From a virus, in the IMG/VR virus record IMGVR_UViG_3300023109_003296, positions 1 through 64,000 of that record: a stretch of DNA of 64,000 nt. One strand, given 5' to 3'. The position numbers and the translations under genes were made by a program. Positions 9,744 to 17,767 of the stretch are shown in pieces. The number at the start of each line of letters is the position of its first letter. Position 1 is the first letter of the stretch. Below the pieces are notes generated by a model, which worked only from the letters and a program-made list of their open reading frames with translations, was not told the DNA's origin and ran no database searches.

Positions 9744-11420
9744 ATGATATACAATATAAAAGAATTCGAACCTGATTTTAATCATGATTTAGATGATTTA
9801 AACTCACAGGGTACAGGTAGTGGAGTCCACAAAAAAGAGGATGTAGAAGTCGTATTCAACATAATGGATAGAGATGGCTATTTATTGAAAACAAAACAAG
9901 ATGTTATAGATAGTAAATTTTGTAGCGCTATAGTTTTTGATATCGCTGATAAAAATGGAACTATAGTAGAGCCAAATTTTCAAAGCGGAATAGATAATAA
10001 AATAATTATAACAAAAACTCAGAACGAATTGATATTTGGAGATTATCAAAAAGATTTTGGCATTAAAGCCACAGTCATAGATGATACGAGTTTGTATACG
10101 CCATCTGGTTACCTAGCTTTATATGGAAATAATTTAGAAATAAAAAATGTAGAGACTATAGATAGCAGCGGAACAACAAAAAACACAGAACCTAACGGTG
10201 TTTATTTGAGCGGAAATCTACAGCCGTCTGGTTATATATATAGCGGTAAATTATATGGGTTGGACGGTTATGATCTTCCTTTGAAATATGGAGCATCTGG
10301 AAATGTAACTCACGAAGGATCTGATTATCTTTGGGAGGCATATTTATCTTGGGAAACTCAGCCTGAAGATTTGTCTGGATTTATTAGTTATGATAATTTT
10401 TCATCAGACATAAATACTTTTTCAGGCAACAACGGATCTTGGAACCTAGTAATAATGGACTACAGTCCAAACGAATCATTCCTTATAGCTTCTGGGTCAA
10501 AAGATTTTTACAATCCATTTGGTGCTTATATGGATTCACTGGGTAGTGGATATATAAAAGAGCGTTTAAATGAGCCTGAAATAATACCAAGTGGAAAAGA
10601 TACATACCCTTACAGAGGTATACCACAAGATAGGATAGATATTAAAGTAAATCTATTAAATAAAGCTGATTATACAGAATATTCACATATTGACATTTTT
10701 GCATACCAAGGAAAAGAAATAGACTTGAACGGTTTTACTTTTACAAAAAGAGTAGATAACTTAGAAGACTCTTCTTATTTGGCTTATGACGAAGGGCTTG
10801 GTCTGCAATACAATACAAAGACCTGGTTTCAGTATAAAGCTTATTCAGTATTGGGACCTGGGGAGACATGGATAACTGGCCCATTTGTAATGGAAAAAGA
10901 AATAGAACCTATTGAAAATATCAATAGTTCAAGTCAACTTAAGGTATCCTCGACTGAGAATGCTGCGGTAATAGACTTCAAGGAAAGAGAAGTTGATTAT
11001 GCTGTCTATTCTGGTTCGGGTATACTAGATAAAATATTCGTAAACCAAACCAGTCCTTACACACAAACAAATATATATGATTATCAAGAAGAAGGAATAA
11101 CAGAAGCATCTCCTGATTATTACAGCATGACAATAGATGAAAAAGGCAAGTGGAGAAACACCACTTTCGATTATACTTTTGAGTTTAGAGAAGAGAATGA
11201 TTTCTATTCTGTAGAAACAAGAAAAATAATAGTAACCCCAACTGGATCCTCTAAAGAGTCAGGTAATTATGGATACCCACTATTCAAAATAAAAGATGAT
11301 TTTGAATCTGGTAATAGTGTTAATTTTAGTTTAGAATATTTTGATAGCGGGTTCATGTTGCTATGCAACACATCTGGAAACCCCTTTGATGTTTATAAAT
11401 ATTATAAAACTTCAATGTAA
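9744..11420 (+). CDS. Putative tail tip or fibre protein downstream of J
   Basis: 558 residues starting four bases after the J stop, last gene of the rightward tail operon. It is acidic and rich in Tyr, Ser, Gly and Asp, with many short beta-like segments and repeated S-G-Y or P-S-G turns, typical of phage fibre or baseplate proteins. Two weak Ig/FN3-like regions can be imagined (about 310-400 and 400-510). No coiled coil, peptidase motif or transmembrane segment. It may be a continuation of the J fibre made as a separate polypeptide. Not recognised as a named family; role assigned by position and composition. Confidence 0.6.
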   Translation: MIYNIKEFEPDFNHDLDDLNSQGTGSGVHKKEDVEVVFNIMDRDGYLLKTKQDVIDSKFCSAIVFDIADKNGTIVEPNFQSGIDNKIIITKTQNELIFGDYQKDFGIKATVIDDTSLYTPSGYLALYGNNLEIKNVETIDSSGTTKNTEPNGVYLSGNLQPSGYIYSGKLYGLDGYDLPLKYGASGNVTHEGSDYLWEAYLSWETQPEDLSGFISYDNFSSDINTFSGNNGSWNLVIMDYSPNESFLIASGSKDFYNPFGAYMDSLGSGYIKERLNEPEIIPSGKDTYPYRGIPQDRIDIKVNLLNKADYTEYSHIDIFAYQGKEIDLNGFTFTKRVDNLEDSSYLAYDEGLGLQYNTKTWFQYKAYSVLGPGETWITGPFVMEKEIEPIENINSSSQLKVSSTENAAVIDFKEREVDYAVYSGSGILDKIFVNQTSPYTQTNIYDYQEEGITEASPDYYSMTIDEKGKWRNTTFDYTFEFREENDFYSVETRKIIVTPTGSSKESGNYGYPLFKIKDDFESGNSVNFSLEYFDSGFMLLCNTSGNPFDVYKYYKTSM

Positions 11421-11421
11421 G

Positions 11422-11580
11422 TTATTTATTAATCATTTCATCAATAGACTTTAAAAAATCATCTCTAAGTTTACTTGGAACCTTTAAGTATTGCTTTTTG
11501 GTTCTTCTGTATACTCTTTTGGTGATTTCATCTCTTGGATTGATTATTCTTCTTATTTTTTTTGATGTGCTTCCGCTCAT
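11422..11580 (-). CDS. Small basic protein, 52 aa
   Basis: A short gene on the minus strand: MSGSTSKKIRRIINPRDEIT at the start, ending SIDEMINK. 14 of 52 residues are Lys or Arg. Its ATG overlaps the TGA of the upstream acetyltransferase-like gene (ATGA at 11577-11580), the coupling used throughout this block, which supports it as a real gene. It ends one base beyond the stop of the convergent tail gene. The basic N-terminal half could bind nucleic acid; there is no recognised domain. Confidence 0.6.
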   Translation of the reverse strand: MSGSTSKKIRRIINPRDEITKRVYRRTKKQYLKVPSKLRDDFLKSIDEMINK

Positions 11581-12038
11581 AATTTTGCAATAAATGTTGA
11601 GGAGTCTTTCAAGAACCCCAGTTTTTTATAAAACGATTCGTTTTTTTTACAGTTTTTTGTTTTCTCTACGCTAGATATTGATATGTATTCAAACCCCTTT
11701 TCTCTTGCGAAATCTATAGCCTTCTTAAGTAATTTATATCCAACTTTTGGATTTTTAGACAACCAAACAAACTCAGAAAAAATACTTGTATTGAATTTAG
11801 CATTTTTATCATTAACAAAAATTACTACAGCATCGTATTTACCTTCAACGTTCTTGTTAGCCCACACAAACACATCCCATTGAAGTAAGGATGGGTGACC
11901 TATATTTCTAACTATAGACTCTTTGTCATGAGTAAGACCACAGACATGAGACTCATGTTCGTTCTCTTCGCCAAACAAAGAGAAGATATCGTCAGCAAGA
12001 ATCTTAAACTTAGGTGCTGTTAATACTCTTTCTATCAT
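11577..12038 (-). CDS. GNAT-like N-acetyltransferase
   Basis: 153 residues. The C-terminal half fits the GNAT fold: a VWLSKNPKVGYKLLKKAI segment where the acetyl-CoA pyrophosphate-binding loop and helix would lie, then FEYISIS as a strand and ESFYKKLGF as the conserved motif near the end of most GNAT proteins. The usual Q/R-x-x-G-x-G/A loop is degenerate (KNPKVGYK), so cofactor binding is uncertain. It could modify a small molecule, a peptide or a sugar. Overlaps both neighbours by four bases. Confidence 0.55.
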   Translation of the reverse strand: MIERVLTAPKFKILADDIFSLFGEENEHESHVCGLTHDKESIVRNIGHPSLLQWDVFVWANKNVEGKYDAVVIFVNDKNAKFNTSIFSEFVWLSKNPKVGYKLLKKAIDFAREKGFEYISISSVEKTKNCKKNESFYKKLGFLKDSSTFIAKL

Positions 12039-12856
12039 TTAGAAATAATACTTATTAATTTTCTAGCTTCTTTGGCGGAAATGTCTGCAAAACCATTCCA
12101 GTTTTTAACGTCCTCATTTAAATATTTTTCAGACTTCCATAGATCCCTTAAAAGCTCTTTGAATGATTCGAAGGACTCCACGCTATGCTTTTCCTTCAAT
12201 GTCTTCTCAAGCAAGCCAGAAGGCGTTATGGGAGCATTGCTGGATGGTTGAGTGAGAGTTGAGCTTTGGCTCTGCGTCGATCTATTAACAGACTTATCAA
12301 TCTCATCAGCACCGACAATATTAATGTTTAAAAAGTTGCGAATACAACGAACAAAAGCCCTGTTACAAGCGATGGTTTCAAGAAACTTGTAGCAGAAGTC
12401 GTCTGTGTTTTCTGATGTAGCATTAGCGACATCCTCATAAAGAACATGCTCGTTATTGCTTTCGTAATTAGGAGACCATGTTATACAACACTTTGCTGTC
12501 ACATAATCACCTTCTGTTGTCGTATCAAACTCAACGCTATGAAAACCCCTCAAACGAGCAAGGTCCTTTATACCACCAAGCATAATTAAAAGCTGATTGT
12601 CTCTAAGTCCCTCTGTAGAGCTAGGAACTTGTTGCCCCCTCATATCAAACCAACCCTTATTTGGATAAAGAAACTCAGGCTTGATCATAGCCCTCCAATT
12701 CACAGAACCGTCCTCGTTAAAAACGTAGTCTACAGATTCAAGAAGACCATGATTGTCTCTTTTATAAACATCTGGGCCAAAAACTTTTTTAGCTTCTGTT
12801 TTTGTTTTTGTAGTTGTTTTCTTTGCGGTTTTTTTCTTAGTTGTTTTCTTGCTCAT
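12035..12856 (-). CDS. Hypothetical protein, possible single-strand annealing protein
   Basis: 273 residues. It starts with a very basic Lys/Thr-rich tail (first 24 residues), then a compact domain (about 25-190), a polar Ser/Gln/Thr/Pro linker (about 190-215) and a helical C-terminus. The segment ETIACNRAFVRCIRNFL resembles the helix conserved in Rad52/Erf/RecT-type phage annealing proteins, where an A-x-T-R-A-x-x-R-A-L pattern follows the beta core. A linker and small C-terminal domain are also usual there. The resemblance is by eye only. The setting next to DNA metabolism genes is compatible but is shared with glycosyltransferases. Confidence 0.35.
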   Translation of the reverse strand: MSKKTTKKKTAKKTTTKTKTEAKKVFGPDVYKRDNHGLLESVDYVFNEDGSVNWRAMIKPEFLYPNKGWFDMRGQQVPSSTEGLRDNQLLIMLGGIKDLARLRGFHSVEFDTTTEGDYVTAKCCITWSPNYESNNEHVLYEDVANATSENTDDFCYKFLETIACNRAFVRCIRNFLNINIVGADEIDKSVNRSTQSQSSTLTQPSSNAPITPSGLLEKTLKEKHSVESFESFKELLRDLWKSEKYLNEDVKNWNGFADISAKEARKLISIISK

Positions 12857-13997
12857 AAATATAAAAGTAATCTAATTCTTCCCAATAACTAATATTATCC
12901 AATACATTATTGTCAGAGTCAATCTTTTTCTTCCAATGAGCTAAAGATTTATAAGCTTTATCACCTTCTACAACTGTTTTAAAAGATATAAATTTATCAT
13001 TAAGGTCAATATCAGAAGGTTTTTCTTTTATTAAGTCAACGTATTCAACATTCTGTTCAAAATAATCCAATCTTAATTCATCCAGTATGTCTTTATTGCT
13101 AGTCAAAAACAAAAATTCTATTTCCATTTTTTTGAGCAAATCAAAATAGGCTTCTGGTATTTGTTCTGGCATGACAGTAGCCCTGAAGATTATTCTCTTT
13201 ATGTTGTTGCTTATTTTTCTTAAAGTTTCTGGAGACGGCAAAAAATCTTTAGTGATTAAATTGCATGGGTGATGAGCGCAATAAAGAAATAGGGCTTTCT
13301 CATCAACGACACCTTGATCTAACCTTAGGTTGATAACATTCCTATCAAACAAAGAAGATCTTACATAATTAGTAGGTATCACATCTACTTGAAAATGTTT
13401 TGTTTTATTTCTTCTTTTGGTTTTAAAATTTAAATCGAAATCACCTTTGAAGCCTAGAGATTTTATAATTGATGAAGCAATATCCTCCACTTTAATTGTA
13501 TTGATCGAATCTTTTGGGTCTATCAAACCCAGGCATGGTTTTTTATCCCACTCTGGCTCAATATCAATTTTGTTCTTCTTGTTGGACCAATATGAAGTAG
13601 TTATTGATGAGTATATATTACCATACAGATTAACAATAGGGACCCCACACGAACTAGCATACTGAGTTAGTGCATTATCTACCGAAATAAAAGCAGAAGC
13701 CTTAGAGATAACATAACAGTTTTTCCTGAACGATAGATTTGGATAATAGTAATCAGCACCTTCAATTAATTTTTTATCAGAACCAATGACAACAATTTTG
13801 TAACCATTGGAATGAAGAACTTGTTTAATTAAACCTATGACTATTTGATAATACTCATAGTTTTTTGATTGGATGTCCCTCTCATTATATAAGACAATAA
13901 ATTTATCGGGAGCAATAGGGTAAAAGTGCTTATTGACAATCGGCTGGCTTGGCTCAACGCCAAGGTTTTTAGAATATTCTTTTAATAAATGTGGCAT
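12837..13997 (-). CDS. C-terminal half of a GT9-like glycosyltransferase
   Basis: 386 residues from the ATG at 13997, which lies one base after the upstream stop; the frame itself is open to 14087. The first half matches the nucleotide-sugar-binding half of GT9 (heptosyltransferase-like) enzymes: KIVVIGSDKK strand, then AFISVDNALTQYASSCGVP, equivalent to the family's D-S-G-x-x-H-x-A-A motif, then IVNLYGNI. The N-terminal Rossmann half is missing but is found at the end of the preceding gene, so the domain is divided between two reading frames. The last 200 residues are not recognised. The usual catalytic residues cannot be confirmed. Confidence 0.6.
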   Translation of the reverse strand: MPHLLKEYSKNLGVEPSQPIVNKHFYPIAPDKFIVLYNERDIQSKNYEYYQIVIGLIKQVLHSNGYKIVVIGSDKKLIEGADYYYPNLSFRKNCYVISKASAFISVDNALTQYASSCGVPIVNLYGNIYSSITTSYWSNKKNKIDIEPEWDKKPCLGLIDPKDSINTIKVEDIASSIIKSLGFKGDFDLNFKTKRRNKTKHFQVDVIPTNYVRSSLFDRNVINLRLDQGVVDEKALFLYCAHHPCNLITKDFLPSPETLRKISNNIKRIIFRATVMPEQIPEAYFDLLKKMEIEFLFLTSNKDILDELRLDYFEQNVEYVDLIKEKPSDIDLNDKFISFKTVVEGDKAYKSLAHWKKKIDSDNNVLDNISYWEELDYFYIYEQENN

Positions 13998-13998
13998 G

Positions 13999-15858
13999 TT
14001 ATTTTCCGTTATGAATGTAACAAGGTATTTTTTGTGTCGTTGTACATGGATAGTACGCAGCCTCAAAGAAACCTTCGTGTTCGCCAAAACCTTCTAGTGA
14101 TATTGGATTATCTAAAGCATTAGAATAAGGTATGCACCTATGAATATATGTGTTGTCTTCTATATATTCAAAATACTCAGGTTTTGTGAAAACATATATG
14201 TTGTGATTTTTGTGCTTCTTGCTTAAGTTTTTTATAAGAGAATTAAGCAATAGTAAATCGGTAGCAGAACCCTCTGCAACCACAGCAATCCTTTTCCCTT
14301 TGTCATCCTTTGAAAGAGTATCTTCAAAAGAGATAGGTTTTTTTAAGTTCTCTCTCTGAGCTATACTTATAAAATGATGATATAAAGAATTCTGATCTAC
14401 TTGACCATACATGATTTTTGAAAACCAAACTTGATAACCTTTGTTGTTTTCATCAATATCATCATTTAATATGTTTTTGTATAAATCTATGATAAAGTCT
14501 TTATTAGAAAGACCCTCTGGCATCTCGTAAAACTCGTTGTATTGTTGGTTTTTAATGTCTTCAGATTCATCCAAATAAGGAATTGAATCAATGATTTCCT
14601 CAAGCTGCTTGCCAATAACTTCGATAGAGAAGTTATCAATAACCCATTGCCTTGATTTTTTACCTTGCTTTTCTTTTTCTTTTACAGGCATGTTGTAAAC
14701 AGTATCTAGCATTTGCTTTATACTATCAGCATCAGTAGAGGCTTTGATAAACTGAGTACCAGGTTCTCTATATTCATGCCAACTTAGAGGCAGACCACCG
14801 CTCTCTTCAGAACAGCTGTCTTCACCGCAAGAGTAGTTTGTAACCAAGGTTATAAGCTCTGTGAGCTTCGCTTCTTGAACTGGTATTTCTTGCCCCCCAC
14901 TTGTAAATGGGTGACAGTATACATCCATCAAGTTGTAAACCTCGTTTAACTGAGACTCGGAAACACCTTTTGAAACACTAGTCGTCTCAGATTCTGTCTG
15001 ACCACAATGCTTACACTTCTGTTTCCCTTGGACAAAAGGTTTAATTTCATAACCCCCACAAGAAGAACAGAAGTATGTTGTTAGTATATCGTCGTTTAGT
15101 ATTCCTTTTTCTTCTAGTAATCTTGGTATGTCCCAACCTTCACCCCAGTGTGTGTGCAAAAGCAGTTTAGCTTTTTTGTTGTCTTTTTTAAATAGCTTAA
15201 AGCCATCTAAAATATTGGGCACTGATTTTCTCAACTGATTTCTAAAAACGAAGCCTATAATAAAATCATCTTCCTTAATTTTATTTTGATTTCTTAATTC
15301 TTCTCTAGACTTGTCATCAAGCCTATAAAAAGTATCCGTGTCTAACGAACCTCTAAGGGTTTTTATATGATCGTAACCATTTTTTTTAAATTCTTTTTCA
15401 GCGAATGAAGACCAAACATAATAATGTTTGAGTTTAGGAGCAAACTCTACAGCTTGAGGTAGTAGGGGTAAACTATCAAGAGTAGTCCAGATCATTGGAG
15501 TAACCTTATTCCACCAGGGTTTTTTATTAAAGTCAGTAAAAGCCCATATGTCTTCTATACCCATATATATATCTGGACGAACCTCTTGTACGATACTATC
15601 AATAGACAAACCGCCATAACCAGCAATACGTTTTTGCTCTTCAGGGAGAGATCCCATATTGTTTGGGACCGTGCCAAAACATTTCCACGGAAGTTTTTCA
15701 AGGGCAGGATCTCCAACCTGCCTCATGTTAGCCGCTTCGACTATGTTGTATTTGCCTGTCTTATACAGGTATTTTAAAATGTTCTTGCTGTTCTTGCCAA
15801 AGCCAGTAAAAGCCTTGCAGAAATTAGAATGTATTAATACTGTTTTTTTCTTTTCCAT
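13999..15858 (-). CDS. GT4-type glycosyltransferase with zinc ribbon, GT9 N-half at the end
   Basis: 619 residues. Residues 1-430 look like a retaining GT-B (GT4) glycosyltransferase: IIGFVFRNQLRKSVPNIL where the donor-domain strand and lysine lie, and GGQEIPVQEA as the family's E-x7-E region. A small zinc ribbon is inserted in the donor domain: C264, C267, C282, C285 in two C-x2-C knuckles. From about 510 a new domain starts, KRIAVVAEG then LLLNSLIKNLSKKHKNHNIYV, matching the N-terminal half of GT9 enzymes. That domain stops at 619 and appears to continue in the next gene in the +1 frame. The target sugar and acceptor are unknown. Confidence 0.6.
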   Translation of the reverse strand: MEKKKTVLIHSNFCKAFTGFGKNSKNILKYLYKTGKYNIVEAANMRQVGDPALEKLPWKCFGTVPNNMGSLPEEQKRIAGYGGLSIDSIVQEVRPDIYMGIEDIWAFTDFNKKPWWNKVTPMIWTTLDSLPLLPQAVEFAPKLKHYYVWSSFAEKEFKKNGYDHIKTLRGSLDTDTFYRLDDKSREELRNQNKIKEDDFIIGFVFRNQLRKSVPNILDGFKLFKKDNKKAKLLLHTHWGEGWDIPRLLEEKGILNDDILTTYFCSSCGGYEIKPFVQGKQKCKHCGQTESETTSVSKGVSESQLNEVYNLMDVYCHPFTSGGQEIPVQEAKLTELITLVTNYSCGEDSCSEESGGLPLSWHEYREPGTQFIKASTDADSIKQMLDTVYNMPVKEKEKQGKKSRQWVIDNFSIEVIGKQLEEIIDSIPYLDESEDIKNQQYNEFYEMPEGLSNKDFIIDLYKNILNDDIDENNKGYQVWFSKIMYGQVDQNSLYHHFISIAQRENLKKPISFEDTLSKDDKGKRIAVVAEGSATDLLLLNSLIKNLSKKHKNHNIYVFTKPEYFEYIEDNTYIHRCIPYSNALDNPISLEGFGEHEGFFEAAYYPCTTTQKIPCYIHNGK

Positions 15859-16316
15859 TATTTTTGAATTGGATTAAATTCAAACACCTTGTTTAATACG
15901 AACTTAAAGTATTCACAAAGGGCGTATGCCTCAGATGTTTCTAGACCCATGCCAAATTTGTTTGATGAGTTTCTAGAGAGCGTAAAAGAAAAAGCTTTAG
16001 TGCCATCCTTTTTTTGATAAGGAACCAGAGAAATACTAGTTTTATTACCATCAAAACTATGGAAGGTGCTATATTTTTCATAGTTTTCTATAGCATAAAT
16101 AAAACCACCTACCTCAAATTCATTGAACTTAACTGTAGCAGACTTGTCTGGATCCTTTGCGTTGGCGGAAAAAGAACCGCTTCTCTTCTTAGCATCCCAA
16201 GAAGACTGTTTCACAGCTGTCATATATAAACATGGTTTTTCAGATTTCCCTTGAGTACCAATTCTAAAGCCGAAAGCCGTACCTGTGTTTTGAGAGTTTG
16301 GTTTATAAAATTGCAT
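15858..16316 (-). CDS. Hypothetical protein, possible nucleic-acid-binding fold
   Basis: 152 residues, basic, with alternating strands: GTAFGFRIGTQ, LYMTAVKQ, ATVKFNEFEVGGFIYAIE, TSISLVPYQ and KAFSFTLSRN, ending in an amphipathic helix with GLETSEAYALCEYFKF. The order of four strands and a helix, with Phe, Tyr and Trp on strands, resembles Whirly/PC4/PUR-type single-strand-binding folds reported in phages and plastids. This is shape-level similarity only. Stop overlaps the GT4 start by one base. A TATAAT hexamer lies at 16330-16335 on the minus strand, 13 bases before the ATG, but no good -35 is seen. Confidence 0.4.
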   Translation of the reverse strand: MQFYKPNSQNTGTAFGFRIGTQGKSEKPCLYMTAVKQSSWDAKKRSGSFSANAKDPDKSATVKFNEFEVGGFIYAIENYEKYSTFHSFDGNKTSISLVPYQKKDGTKAFSFTLSRNSSNKFGMGLETSEAYALCEYFKFVLNKVFEFNPIQK

Positions 16317-16369
16317 TTTGTTATTTAGAATTATATTAAATAAAGAATGTCGTTTTTCTAGTTATTTAT

Positions 16370-17440
16370 TTAAAGAATTTTAGTTGGGCTTCTGCATATT
16401 TTCTTGAATTCTTTTTGTATGTCTTTGTAAAAAGGCATCGATTCAAAGCACCACTCTAGGTTAGTGAAGCACTGCAGCAACTCAACCATTTTGTGTTGCC
16501 TTTTGTTTTCGTAAACGCATTGCTCTACAAGAAACTCGCTAAACTTTCTATACATAAAAATACAACAAGCGGCTTTTAAACAAGATCTGAAAAAAGGTTT
16601 GCTGGCATCATAATTTAAATCATGCATATCACAAAAAGTCTTAATCATATTATTAAACATCAGTTTATTAAAATTAAAATTCAAACATGTAAACGAAACA
16701 TCTAAAAAAGGGTTTCCACGAAAACAAAAATTAAAGTCTTCGGCTTTAAATAAGTTTCCATTGGTTGATATGTTTTTAAGATTTAAATCACCGTGACAAA
16801 ATGCATCACACTCAAAAACAGAAAAATCAAAAGATGAATAAAAATACTCTCTGATTGTTTTTAATATTAAATCGACAGACTCTTTAGAGTGGGCTGGATA
16901 TATATATTTTTCACTTATTTCTGGGATGGTATTTGGCAAGTCAAAGTGTTTAAAAACAAAATCCGCATAATCGATAAAAGAAGTTTCGCTTTTGAAGTTC
17001 ATCATAAGGGAACAACATTGGAGAAACATCCATCTTTTTTCATATATAAAAGAAGATCCGACATCCTCTAAAGAGACACCTCTATCAACTTCGTGTATTA
17101 AATATAAAATGTCTTCTCCGATTTTGTGAATACCAGAACTAACATATTTAGGGAGCATTGTAGACTTGTTGTTTTTTAACAAATTAGACTCGTTCTTTAA
17201 TAAAAAGTTATCTTTATCAAAGGAGAGTTTTATACAATATGTTTTATTATCAGTCTCTACAAGAAAAGAATCAAAATCTAAATTAGAATCAGCTGGGGTT
17301 ATATTCAATACTTTTTCATTGATCTTGTCTTTCTTAAACAATTGATCAGAGACTTCAAAATATAGATTATTATTATCCGAAGTCAATCCTTCTAATTCAG
17401 AAAGAAATAGTCCGTTGTTAAAGTATTCTTTATCTATCAC
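16370..17440 (-). CDS. Aminoglycoside/choline kinase-like phosphotransferase
   Basis: 356 residues with the APH/choline kinase catalytic core. FCHGDLNLKNI at about 220-230 is the Brenner motif H-G-D-x-x-x-x-N, and KAEDFNFCFRGNPFLDVS follows where the family has I-D-(F/W)-E and the L-D metal-binding region. The Asp in KAEDF is present. The N-lobe is degenerate, with a candidate lysine in TYCIKLSFDK. Such kinases act on small alcohols or amino sugars (choline, homoserine, aminoglycosides); near several sugar genes a sugar or lipid headgroup substrate is plausible but unproven. The start is GTG at 17440, six bases after a TATAAT box, so the mRNA would be leaderless. Confidence 0.65.
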   Translation of the reverse strand: MIDKEYFNNGLFLSELEGLTSDNNNLYFEVSDQLFKKDKINEKVLNITPADSNLDFDSFLVETDNKTYCIKLSFDKDNFLLKNESNLLKNNKSTMLPKYVSSGIHKIGEDILYLIHEVDRGVSLEDVGSSFIYEKRWMFLQCCSLMMNFKSETSFIDYADFVFKHFDLPNTIPEISEKYIYPAHSKESVDLILKTIREYFYSSFDFSVFECDAFCHGDLNLKNISTNGNLFKAEDFNFCFRGNPFLDVSFTCLNFNFNKLMFNNMIKTFCDMHDLNYDASKPFFRSCLKAACCIFMYRKFSEFLVEQCVYENKRQHKMVELLQCFTNLEWCFESMPFYKDIQKEFKKICRSPTKIL

Positions 17441-17446
17441 TTTAGT

Positions 17447-17474
17447 ATTATAAAAAAAGGCCTAGGTATTTCTA
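17447..17474 (-). promoter_or_regulatory. Promoter for the phosphotransferase gene
   Basis: On the minus strand TATAAT (17447-17452) lies 16 bases after TAGAAA (17469-17474). The -35 overlaps the GAAA loop of the terminator hairpin at 17453-17483. The -10 is six bases before the GTG start, so the initiating base would fall at the start codon. The same terminator-plus-promoter arrangement occurs at 43029-43067. Confidence 0.5.
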
Positions 17475-17483
17475 CCTAGGCCT
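17453..17483 (-). terminator. Rho-independent terminator
   Basis: Perfect 11-base inverted repeat (arms 17458-17468 and 17473-17483) enclosing a four-base loop that reads GAAA on the minus strand, followed on that strand by six or more T. It lies just after the 74-residue gene at 17505-17729 and should end its transcript before the phosphotransferase gene. Confidence 0.85.
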
Positions 17484-17504
17484 GGTGTTTGGTTTTAATT
17501 AATT

Positions 17505-17729
17505 CTAAGATACTCCAATCTTGGTCTCTCTCAGTTTGAGACCTGAGAGACTTGTCTTTGCAAGCTTACGGTTACCCTTTTTATTTCTATCATATACAGT
17601 CACATACTGAGGACTCTCAGAAACAAATTGTGCGTTCAGGGATTCGCCAGCCTTCGTATAGAGACCGAAGAAGCGACCTTTACTGCTACGAATTGCTTTC
17701 ATGATCTTGTTTTGTTTTGTATTTGTCAT
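17505..17729 (-). CDS. Small basic protein, 74 aa
   Basis: 74 residues with about 16 Lys/Arg. The central GRFFGLYTKAGESLNAQFVS followed by a VTVYDR strand and a basic turn looks like a small SH3-like beta barrel, a fold found in many phage regulators. It is a single-gene unit: a strong promoter in front, a strong terminator behind. That independence suggests high expression, as for an early regulator or a DNA-binding packaging or host-takeover protein, but no family is recognised. Confidence 0.65.
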   Translation of the reverse strand: MTNTKQNKIMKAIRSSKGRFFGLYTKAGESLNAQFVSESPQYVTVYDRNKKGNRKLAKTSLSGLKLRETKIGVS

Positions 17730-17738
17730 ATGTTATGT

Positions 17739-17767
17739 ATATTAATATACATTGATTTTATTGTCAA
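17739..17767 (-). promoter_or_regulatory. Consensus promoter for the 74-aa gene
   Basis: Minus strand TTGACA (17762-17767), 17-base spacer, TAATAT (17739-17744). The ATG at 17729 is nine bases past the -10, so the leader would be only a few bases. The promoter lies inside the 3-prime end of the ClpC-like gene. Confidence 0.75.

Noticed and set aside
14000-14087. Extended start at 14087 for the GT9-like gene
   Set aside because: It would overlap the GT4 gene by 89 bases with a basic, unrelated sequence; ATG 13997 follows the stop by one base and continues the GT9 fold.
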